Part shown: piece by piece, positions 54,700 to 61,447 of the stretch
Position numbering within the stretch: the stretch's first letter is position 1
Layout: each line of letters starts with the position of its first letter
Position numbers and translations under genes: made by a program
Assembly (NCBI RefSeq): GCF_011751885.2
Contig: NZ_CP061771.1
Coordinates: forward strand, 434,001 to 498,000
Source of the DNA: Salinibacterium sp. ZJ450
Lineage (GTDB): Bacteria; Actinomycetota; Actinomycetes; Actinomycetales; Microbacteriaceae
DNA length: 64,000 nt
Reading direction: 5' to 3'
Notes under the pieces: model-generated
The model's input: the letters and a program-made list of their open reading frames with translations, nothing else
Told to the model about the DNA's origin: nothing
Databases searched by the model: none

Positions 54700-56001
54700 C
54701 TAGAGTCGCGCCGGATCGCGCAGCGCGTCGGTCTTCAGTTTGATCGCCAGCGTGGCGAGCACCAGCCACCAACCCTCCACCAGCAGGTGGCTCTCCGACG
54801 CGGTCTGCACCAGCAGCAGCGTGAGCACCAGCAGCGGGAGCAGGGATGTCGCGTCGTACGGCGCCTCGATCGTGCGGGACAGCCGCCGCCGGTCGACCGC
54901 GGCGAACCAGGCGCGGATCAGGGTGCGGATGATGAACACGGCGAACACGACCAGCCCGACGATGCCGAGCTGCAGCCAGACGTCGAGCCAGGCGTTGTGG
55001 GCGTGGGTCTGCACCACGCCGTTGATGGTGACCAGGTCGGTGAACGGCTCGGTCCAGGGTGTCCAGTAGCTGACCCAGCCCCAGCCGAGCACCGGCCGGT
55101 CGTCAGCGACGCCGATCACGATGTCCCAGATCTCGGTGCGGTTGGTGAGGGTGGAGTCCTTGCCGAGCAGGCCGAGCAGCTGCTCGGAGAAGAACGTGAC
55201 GGCGATGAGCGCGGCGGCGGCCGCGGCGATGGCGACCGCGGCAATGGTGATGCGCATCCGCCGTGTGGTCGCGGCGCGTAGGGCCAGCACGAGCAGCAGC
55301 ACGGCAGCAGCGGCCAGCAACGCCACAAGCACGCCGGCCGATCGGGTCATCAGCACGACGCCGACGGCGATCACGAGCCATCCGGTGTTCCAGGTGCGCT
55401 TGCCGCGCGGGTTCCACTGGTCCACCATCTGGATCGCGAACACGATCACAGCGACCGCGGCAACGGTGGCCAGCGCCGTCGAATTGCCGACGATGCCTTG
55501 GATCTTGCCGTCGACGAACAGCACGTTGCGCGACCACTGGTGCATCTTGAGGGAGTCTTCCCAGTCGATGCCGAGCCAGAGCGGGGCGACCGGATGTCGC
55601 ACGAACCACGACACGATCAATTCGAACAGGAAGGAGAGGCCGAGGATCCAGCGCAGGGCGGCGCCGAGTGCGATGCTCAGCTGCGCGCGGCTGAGGGTGG
55701 CGGCCATCGGGATCGCGAACAGTACCGCGAGCCACTGGGCGCCGACACCCATCAGGGTGGAGAGCGGATACGCCGACCAGATCAGGCTCAACGCCGACAG
55801 GGCGAGCCAGGCGATCAGCGAGTACGGCAACCGCGGCCGCGGGCGCTCGCGCACCAGCCAGACAATGGTGATCACGGTGGCGGCGGCGATGGCGGCGCCC
55901 CAGCCCCACCAGCCGAGCGCATTGCGGATTCCGGCTCCGCCGATACCGACGAAGAACAGGAAACCGGCGGCGACAACACGGATGTCGCGGGCCTCGGTCA
56001 T
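54700..56001 (-). CDS. O-antigen ligase family membrane protein (paralogue 2)
   Basis: A 433-aa protein with about eleven hydrophobic segments, paralogous to the protein at 49728. The external loop has QGIVGNSTALATVAAVAVIV, DSTLTNRTEIWDIVIGVADD, PVLGWGWVSYWTPWTEP and VVQTHAHNAWLDVWLQLGIV, with the His-Asn motif of WaaL/Wzy proteins intact. It would join or polymerise lipid-linked glycan outside the membrane. Ten bases downstream of its stop (on the minus strand) the antitoxin gene begins. Substrate unknown. Confidence 0.85.
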   Translation of the reverse strand: MTEARDIRVVAAGFLFFVGIGGAGIRNALGWWGWGAAIAAATVITIVWLVRERPRPRLPYSLIAWLALSALSLIWSAYPLSTLMGVGAQWLAVLFAIPMAATLSRAQLSIALGAALRWILGLSFLFELIVSWFVRHPVAPLWLGIDWEDSLKMHQWSRNVLFVDGKIQGIVGNSTALATVAAVAVIVFAIQMVDQWNPRGKRTWNTGWLVIAVGVVLMTRSAGVLVALLAAAAVLLLVLALRAATTRRMRITIAAVAIAAAAAALIAVTFFSEQLLGLLGKDSTLTNRTEIWDIVIGVADDRPVLGWGWVSYWTPWTEPFTDLVTINGVVQTHAHNAWLDVWLQLGIVGLVVFAVFIIRTLIRAWFAAVDRRRLSRTIEAPYDATSLLPLLVLTLLLVQTASESHLLVEGWWLVLATLAIKLKTDALRDPARL

Positions 56002-56185
56002 GGATACGAGCGTACTGGGCTGGGCCGATGACAGAGCGCCGTCATCGAAGGCAGCTCCGTTAACGAAGGCACGGACAGGTTCGCCATTCGTACTGTCATC
56101 AGCGCTTGGCTGGACTACGAGGTCGACCTGTCCGTGTCGTCTCCTCCATGATGCGCCTTCGGTCTGGTGGAGGCAAGGGGTGGGT

Positions 56186-57364
56186 TTACACGAAGGCGGC
56201 CTGGCCGGTGATGCTGCGGCCGACGATCAGGGTGTTCATCTCGCGGGTTCCCTCATAGGAGTAGAGCGACTCGGCATCCGCGAAATGCCGAATCACGTCG
56301 TAGTCGGTGACGATGCCGTTGCCGCCGAACAGCTCCCGGCACCAGGCCACGGTCTCGCGCATCCGCGCGGTGGTGAACGCCTTGGCCAGCGCCGAGTGCT
56401 CGTCCCGCTGGGTGCCCTCATCCAGCATCCGGGAGACCTGCACGACGAGCGCCAGCGACGCGGTGATGTTGCCGAGGCTCTTCACCAGCAGGTCTTGCAC
56501 GAGTTGGTGGCCGCCGATCGGCCGGCCGAACTGCTCCCGGTCGCCGGCGTAGCGAACCGCCGCCTCGTAGGCGCCGATGGCGTTGCCGACCGCGGCCCAG
56601 GCAACGTCGGCGCGGGTAAGCCGCAGCACGCTCGCGGTGTCCTTGAACGAGTTCGCCTTCTGCAGCCGCATCGTCTCGGGCACCACCACGTTCTCGAGGG
56701 TGATGTCGGCGTTCTGCACGATCCGCAGGCTCTGCTTGTTCTTGATCTTCGTGGCCGTGTAACCCTCACTGCCGGTGTCGACCAGGAAGCCCTTGACCTG
56801 GTCGTCCGCGACATCCTTCGCCCAAATGATTGTCACGTCATTGAAGGTGGCGTTGCCGATCCAGCGTTTGGCGCCGTTCAGCACCCACTGCTCACCGTCC
56901 CGGCGGGCCGTCGTGCGCAGGCCCTGCGCGGAGTCGCTGCCCGACAGTGGCTCGGTCAGGCCGAATGCGCCGACGACCTCGCCAGAGGCGAATTTGGGTA
57001 GCCATTCGGCGCGCTGCTCGGCGCTGCCGCAGACGCCGATCGTGCCCATCACGAGGCCGTTCTGCACCCCCACGTACGTGCCGACGCTGGCGTCGACGCG
57101 CGCCATCTCGAGCGCCACCCAGCCGCGGAACACCGCAGAGTTCTCGAACGGGCGGGTTTCCTCCCAGCCGAGACCGACCGCCTGCACATCGGCCAGGCCC
57201 TTGATGATCTCGGTGGGGAACTCGTCACGATTCCAGTAGTCGTTCACGATCGGCTTGACGTCACGCTCGAGGTACTCCCGCAGCCGCAGCAGGTGCGCCT
57301 TCTCCGGGTCGGTCAGCTGGTTCTCGAACCCGTAGAAGTCGCTCGGTATGGGGGAGAAGGACAT
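56186..57364 (-). CDS. Acyl-CoA dehydrogenase, glutaryl-CoA dehydrogenase-like
   Basis: FAD-dependent oxidation of acyl-CoA. The 392-aa protein has GLGWEETRPFENSAVFRGWV, AFGLTEPLSGSDSAQGLRTT, VLNGAKRWIGNATF, QSLRIVQNADITLENVVVPE, DREQFGRPIGGHQLVQDLLV and the end YEGTREMNTLIVGRSITGQA; the YEGT glutamate is the catalytic base of the glutaryl/isovaleryl branch and the C terminus is close to glutaryl-CoA dehydrogenases. ATG 57364 used, not the longer frame. It marks the right-hand return to metabolic core genes, diverging from manA across 109 bases. Confidence 0.9.
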   Translation of the reverse strand: MSFSPIPSDFYGFENQLTDPEKAHLLRLREYLERDVKPIVNDYWNRDEFPTEIIKGLADVQAVGLGWEETRPFENSAVFRGWVALEMARVDASVGTYVGVQNGLVMGTIGVCGSAEQRAEWLPKFASGEVVGAFGLTEPLSGSDSAQGLRTTARRDGEQWVLNGAKRWIGNATFNDVTIIWAKDVADDQVKGFLVDTGSEGYTATKIKNKQSLRIVQNADITLENVVVPETMRLQKANSFKDTASVLRLTRADVAWAAVGNAIGAYEAAVRYAGDREQFGRPIGGHQLVQDLLVKSLGNITASLALVVQVSRMLDEGTQRDEHSALAKAFTTARMRETVAWCRELFGGNGIVTDYDVIRHFADAESLYSYEGTREMNTLIVGRSITGQAAFV

Positions 57365-57473
57365 CGGTATGCTCCATTGCTCGTCGGAATCCACCAAGAG
57401 CCTACGGGCGGGTCACCCGGGCGTCGGAAGCGGTTGGTACTTTGGGCTAGTCCCGAGAGAAAGAGAAGGCCGG

Positions 57474-58634
57474 ATGTTTGTAGCCATCACCAATGACCCG
57501 CGACCGTACGCATGGGGATCCCACACGGCGATCGCCGAGGCGCTGGGGCGTGAGGCATCCGGAAACCCGGAAGCGGAACTCTGGCTGGGCACGCATCCCG
57601 GCTCGCCGAGCAAGATCGCAGGAGCACCGGATGCCGCGACGCTCGCCAGCCGCACCACGCTGCCGTTCTTGCTCAAACTGCTCGCCGCGGACACCCCACT
57701 CTCGCTGCAGGCGCACCCCACCCTGGTGCAGGCCGCGCTCGGCTTCGCGAAGGAAAACGCCGCGGGCGTGCCGCTGAATGCGTCGCACCGTAACTACAAG
57801 GACGCGCTGCACAAGCCTGAGCTGATCTTCGCGCTGAGCAACACGTTCGACGCCCTCTGCGGGTTCCGGCCGCTGGAGGACAGCCGAGAGCTGATCACGC
57901 GCCTGCGGGCGATCGACGACGACGAGTCATCGCCACTGGACGACCTGCTGACCAGGCTGACCGATCTGCGCAAGGCATTCGAATGGCTGCTCAGCGGCGG
58001 TCCCGCCGTCGACGCCGTCGTGCAGCGGGTCGCCGAGCTGGCCCAGGCCACCACCGACGACGATGCCGCGTTCGCCACCGTGCGGTTGCTCGCCACTGAG
58101 TACCCAGGCGACGCCGGGATCGTGATCTCGCTGCTGCTGAACCGGGTCACCCTGAAGCGCGGCGAGGTGCTCTACCTGCCGGCCGGCAACATTCACGCCT
58201 ACCTGCACGGGCTGGGCGTCGAGCTGATGGCGGCCTCCGACAACGTGCTGCGCGGCGGTCTCACCCCCAAGCACGTGGATGTGCCGGAGTTGCTCACGGT
58301 GCTCGACTTCTCGCCGGTTCCGGTGCCGTACCTGGAGCCGACGACATCCGACGACACCATCGCGGTCTACGAGCCCGACGTGCCCGACTTCGTGCTTGCG
58401 CACGTCACCGGGTCGGCGAAGTACCCGCTGCCGGGTGCGGCGATCGTGCTGGTCACCGACGGCACGTTCACCGTCAAGGGCGCCCGGTCGAAGCAGACGG
58501 TGTCGCGCGGTGAGGCGCTCTACGTGTCATCCGACGAGCTGACGCTTTCGGTGCACGGAACCGGGGAACTGTTCATCGCGTCGACCCACCTGCCCGAGTC
58601 GGAGCCGGAACTGGAGCCCTCGCCGAGCGTGTAG
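57474..58634 (+). CDS. manA: Mannose-6-phosphate isomerase, class I
   Basis: Interconverts fructose-6-phosphate and mannose-6-phosphate, feeding GDP-mannose for Gmd and the polyprenol-phosphate-mannose synthase. The 386-aa zinc enzyme has NDPRPYAWGSHTAIAEALG, EAELWLGTHPGSPS, LPFLLKLLAADTPLSLQAHP (Gln-x-His metal ligands), HKPELIFALSNTFDALCGF, LYLPAGNIHAYLHGLGVELM and ASDNVLRGGLTPKHVDV. ATG 57474 gives the family start MFVAITNDPRPYAWG; the open frame further upstream overlaps the dehydrogenase start. Convergent with the GlxA-like gene. Confidence 0.95.
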   Translation: MFVAITNDPRPYAWGSHTAIAEALGREASGNPEAELWLGTHPGSPSKIAGAPDAATLASRTTLPFLLKLLAADTPLSLQAHPTLVQAALGFAKENAAGVPLNASHRNYKDALHKPELIFALSNTFDALCGFRPLEDSRELITRLRAIDDDESSPLDDLLTRLTDLRKAFEWLLSGGPAVDAVVQRVAELAQATTDDDAAFATVRLLATEYPGDAGIVISLLLNRVTLKRGEVLYLPAGNIHAYLHGLGVELMAASDNVLRGGLTPKHVDVPELLTVLDFSPVPVPYLEPTTSDDTIAVYEPDVPDFVLAHVTGSAKYPLPGAAIVLVTDGTFTVKGARSKQTVSRGEALYVSSDELTLSVHGTGELFIASTHLPESEPELEPSPSV

Positions 58635-58640
58635 TTCGCC

Positions 58641-59594
58641 TCACCCCACGAGGGTGTGCGCGAAGGTGCGCCGGTACGCGGTCGGCGTGGTCTGCAGGGT
58701 GCGCACGAAATGGTGCCGCATCACCGAGGCGCTGCCGAAGCCAGTGCGCTGCGCGATCAGCTCCAGCGACTCCTCGGTCTGCTCGAGCAGCTGCTGGGCG
58801 CGAATGGTGCGCTGCCGGTTCAGCCAGGCGGCCGGGGTGGTGCCCATATCGGCCCGGAACCGCCGCGCGAAGGTGCGCGACGACATCAGGGCGTGCCGGG
58901 CCAGGTCGTCGACGGTAAGGTCTTCGTCCAGGTGCGCGATGGCCCAGTCCGCGACCGCGGAGAGCGAGTCGTCCGTGCATTCCTGCACAGGTGTCGCGAT
59001 GTACTGCGACTGCCCGCCGTCGCGCTGCGGCGGCACCACCATGCGGCGGGCGATCACGTTGGCGGCGGCCGCGCCGAGTTCCTTGCGCACCAGGTGCAGG
59101 CACGCGTCGATGCCCGCCGCCGTGCCGGCGCTGGTGATCACGCGCCGGTCTTCGACGAACAGCACGTCGGGGTCGACGCTGGTCTCGGGATACTCCGCCG
59201 CCAGCCGGTCGGTGTACATCCAGTGCGTGGAGGCGCGCCGGCCGTTCAGCACGCCGGCCTGGGCCAGCACGAAGGCGCCGCTGCAGACGCTCAACACCCA
59301 GGCGCCACGGGCTTCCGCCTGCCGGATCACCTCGAGGTAGCGGTCGTCAACGCCGTCGATCTGGTGCGCGGGCACCGCGATCAGGTCGGCATCCGCTGCG
59401 ACATCCAAACCAGTGGGAATTACTATGTCGACGCCCATGCTCGTGCGCACCGGGCCGGGGTCCGCGGTCGCGATGGTGAAGTCGAAGGTGGGGCCGCCGC
59501 TGTCGCCGCGGTCGACGCCGAACACCTCACAGACGACGCCGAATTCGAACGGGGCGACCCCGGGGAGGGCGAGTAACACGACCTTGCGCAGCAT
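58641..59594 (-). CDS. GlxA family transcriptional regulator (DJ-1/PfpI plus AraC domain)
   Basis: A 317-aa regulator. Residues 1-185 form a DJ-1/PfpI-like domain (VVLLALPGVAPFEFGVVCEV, SVCSGAFVLAQAGVLNGRRA with the conserved Cys nucleophile elbow). Residues 210-310 are an AraC-type double helix-turn-helix: VDDLARHALMSSRTFARRFR and ESLELIAQRTGFGSASVMRH, ending HFVRTLQTTPTAYRRTF. ATG 59594 chosen. Target genes unknown; it faces the small membrane-protein gene and galE across 95 bases, which may be controlled by it. Confidence 0.9.
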   Translation of the reverse strand: MLRKVVLLALPGVAPFEFGVVCEVFGVDRGDSGGPTFDFTIATADPGPVRTSMGVDIVIPTGLDVAADADLIAVPAHQIDGVDDRYLEVIRQAEARGAWVLSVCSGAFVLAQAGVLNGRRASTHWMYTDRLAAEYPETSVDPDVLFVEDRRVITSAGTAAGIDACLHLVRKELGAAAANVIARRMVVPPQRDGGQSQYIATPVQECTDDSLSAVADWAIAHLDEDLTVDDLARHALMSSRTFARRFRADMGTTPAAWLNRQRTIRAQQLLEQTEESLELIAQRTGFGSASVMRHHFVRTLQTTPTAYRRTFAHTLVG

Positions 59595-59689
59595 GACGGT
59601 GCTCCTTGGATACTCCTTGGCAGAAAAGTGTCGATCTATGGCAAGACTGCCACTCGTGGCCGGATATCGCAAGGCATAGATTTTCTGCC

Positions 59690-59833
59690 ATGGTAATTGC
59701 ACTACTTCTCATCGCTCTCATCGCTGTAGTTGTCGCCGTTGGCGTCGGCGCATCCATTCGCCAGTTCTGGCTCGACGGGTACCGGCAGGTGCCCACCCGC
59801 GACGGGCAGTTCCCCACTCGCGCGCGGCTCTGA
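59690..59833 (+). CDS. Small single-helix membrane protein
   Basis: A 47-aa protein consisting of one strongly hydrophobic helix (MVIALLLIALIAVVVAVGVG) and a short polar tail RQFWLDGYRQVPTRDGQFPT. Start ATG 59690; the region just upstream is the divergent promoter area of the GlxA-like gene. Such small proteins are common between core genes in actinobacteria. Family not recognised. Confidence 0.55.
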   Translation: MVIALLLIALIAVVVAVGVGASIRQFWLDGYRQVPTRDGQFPTRARL

Positions 59834-59841
59834 ACTTTCAT

Positions 59842-59868
59842 ACGGCCAGCGCCACTAGCGTTGGCCGT
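59842..59868 (+). promoter_or_regulatory. Long hairpin/inverted repeat abutting the galE start codon
   Basis: ACGGCCAGCGC (59842-59852), loop CACTA, then GCGTTGGCCGT (59858-59868) form an 11-bp stem with one G-T wobble. The ATG of galE is the next base. TAGCGT (59856-59861) inside it, seven bases from the ATG, could be the -10 box, so the repeat may be an operator on DNA or an RNA hairpin. No ribosome-binding site is present. Confidence 0.55.
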
Positions 59869-60831
59869 ATGAACTGGTTGGTCACGGGCGGAGCTGGATA
59901 CATCGGGGCGCACATTGTGCGCGCATTGGGGGATGCCGGAATCCCCAGCGTCGTCATCGACGACTTGTCGACCGGGCATGAGGCCTTCGTGCCAGCGCAC
60001 GTGCCTTTCGTCAGGGGTTCGATCCTCGACGACGCACTGCTGGCGCAGACCTTCGCCGATCACTCGATCACGGGCGTCATCCACGTGGCGGGGTTCAAGT
60101 ACGCCGGCGTGAGCGTTCAGCGTCCGCTGCACACCTACCGGCAGAACGTCTCGGGCACGCTGGCCCTGCTCGCCGCGATGGACGCGGCCGGCGTTGACCG
60201 CATGGTGTTCTCCTCGAGCGCCGCCGTTTACGGCACCCCCGACACCGACCTGGTCACCGAACGGACCCCGACCACGCCGCAATCGCCATACGGCGAAACC
60301 AAGCTGATCGGGGAATGGCTGCTGCGCGACCACGAGACCGCGACGGGGCTGCGGCACACGTCGCTGCGCTACTTCAACGTGGTCGGCTCCGGCGACCCCG
60401 CGATCTACGACACCAGCCCGCACAACCTGTTCCCCCTGGTGTTCGACGGGCTGGTCGCCGGGCGCACGCCCCGGATCAACGGCGCGGACTATCCCACCCC
60501 CGATGGCACGAACGTGCGCGACTACATCCACGTGGCAGATCTGGCCCTCGCGCACGTCGCCGCGGCCAGGCGGCTAGACGCCGGGCTACCGGTCGAGCCG
60601 GCATACAACCTGGGCAGCGGTGACGGCGTCTCGGTGAAAGAGATCATGAGCGTTGTCGCTGAGGTCACCGACATCCCGTTCACGCCCGAAATCGCCTCGC
60701 GACGCGCCGGCGATCCCGCTCGCATTGTCGCGGATGGCGCGCTCGCCGCGCGTGATTTGGACTGGCGGATGCGCCACTCCCTCCGCGACATGGTCGAAAG
60801 CGCCTGGGCCGCCCGCGCCGCCCACCGGTGA
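59869..60831 (+). CDS. galE: UDP-glucose 4-epimerase
   Basis: Interconverts UDP-glucose and UDP-galactose (or the N-acetyl forms). The 320-aa extended SDR has WLVTGGAGYIGAHIVRAL, HVAGFKYAGVSVQRPLHTY, FSSSAAVYGTPD, SPYGETKLIGEWLLRD (Tyr-x3-Lys) and LRYFNVVGSGDP, with GTNVRDYIHVADLALAHVAA later. Stand-alone gene with the inverted repeat at its start. It may supply UDP-galactose to the nearby glycan locus, but this is not proven. Confidence 0.92.
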   Translation: MNWLVTGGAGYIGAHIVRALGDAGIPSVVIDDLSTGHEAFVPAHVPFVRGSILDDALLAQTFADHSITGVIHVAGFKYAGVSVQRPLHTYRQNVSGTLALLAAMDAAGVDRMVFSSSAAVYGTPDTDLVTERTPTTPQSPYGETKLIGEWLLRDHETATGLRHTSLRYFNVVGSGDPAIYDTSPHNLFPLVFDGLVAGRTPRINGADYPTPDGTNVRDYIHVADLALAHVAAARRLDAGLPVEPAYNLGSGDGVSVKEIMSVVAEVTDIPFTPEIASRRAGDPARIVADGALAARDLDWRMRHSLRDMVESAWAARAAHR

Positions 60832-60849
60832 CCGACCTGTGCAATACCA

Positions 60850-60879
60850 GCGCGCCGCGCCAACGGTGCGGGGGCGCGC
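60850..60879 (+). terminator. Possible terminator hairpin after galE
   Basis: GCGCGCC (60850-60856) pairs with GGCGCGC (60873-60879) around a 16-base loop, 19 bases after the galE stop. No T tract. Weak. Confidence 0.3.
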
Positions 60880-60977
60880 CGTCGTTGTCGGCGCATTGCG
60901 AGACACGGAATGGCATCGATTTCGGAAGTAACGAAAACTCCGGCGCGCCGCAACTCTCTGTGCGCGATTGAAGGTTT

Positions 60978-61022
60978 TAGGATTTGCGACTTGACGAAAA
61001 CCTAATTACACCGGTGTAATTA
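60978..61022 (+). promoter_or_regulatory. whiB promoter region with a perfect 20-bp palindrome
   Basis: Bases 61003-61022 are a perfect 20-bp palindrome, TAATTACACCGGTGTAATTA. Just upstream are TAGGAT (60978-60983) and TTGACG (60991-60996). If TTGACG is a -35, the palindrome covers the spacer and -10; if TAGGAT is the -10, the palindrome lies right after the start point. Either way it looks like a dimeric repressor operator. whiB begins at 61065, with aggggag as ribosome-binding site. Confidence 0.6.
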
Positions 61023-61064
61023 TCCCTAACGGGTTGCACGACACGTTGAGGGGAGACCGAACAA

Positions 61065-61382
61065 ATGGCGCATGGCGGGTATAACAACACTGTTCCCGAT
61101 GACTGGTTCGTCGACCCGGTCCGGCTGGGGGTTCCCGGAGTCCGACAGGCGATCGACGACAACCCGCTCGCCTGGCAGGCAGACTCGCTCTGCGCGCAGA
61201 CCGATCCCGAGGCCTTCTTCCCGGAAAAAGGCGGATCGACCCGCGACGCCAAGAAGATCTGCGGCTCCTGCGAAGTGCGCTCCCAGTGCCTGGAATACGC
61301 GCTGTCGAACGACGAGCGCTTCGGCATCTGGGGCGGACTCTCCGAGCGCGAACGCCGCAAGCTGCGCAAGCAGGCGGGCTAG
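61065..61382 (+). CDS. whiB: WhiB-family iron-sulfur transcriptional regulator
   Basis: A 105-aa WhiB-like protein. Cysteines at 43, 66, 69 and 75 (C-x22-C-x2-C-x5-C) bind the 4Fe-4S cluster; GIWGG (87-91) and the basic tail SERERRKLRKQ complete the signature. The SLCAQTDPEAFFPEKGGSTR segment is typical of the WhiB1/WhiB2 groups. A whiB near manA is also found in mycobacteria (whiB2), which supports orthology, but I do not assign the number. Actinobacteria-specific family. Confidence 0.95.
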   Translation: MAHGGYNNTVPDDWFVDPVRLGVPGVRQAIDDNPLAWQADSLCAQTDPEAFFPEKGGSTRDAKKICGSCEVRSQCLEYALSNDERFGIWGGLSERERRKLRKQAG

Positions 61383-61408
61383 CCCGAAACCGACTCGCGG
61401 CGTTTGGT

Positions 61409-61429
61409 GCCCGGTCAAGGCTCCCGGGC
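61409..61429 (+). terminator. Possible terminator hairpin after whiB
   Basis: GCCCGG (61409-61414) pairs with CCGGGC (61424-61429) around a 9-base loop, 27 bases past the whiB stop and just before the next start codon. No T tract. Weak. Confidence 0.35.
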
Positions 61430-61447
61430 GCTTAGTCTCGTAACGAT

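Noticed and set aside
55121-57001. 626-aa open frame on the plus strand
   Set aside because: It crosses two real minus-strand genes (O-antigen ligase paralogue and acyl-CoA dehydrogenase) and has no recognisable domain; it is an antisense shadow typical of high-GC DNA.
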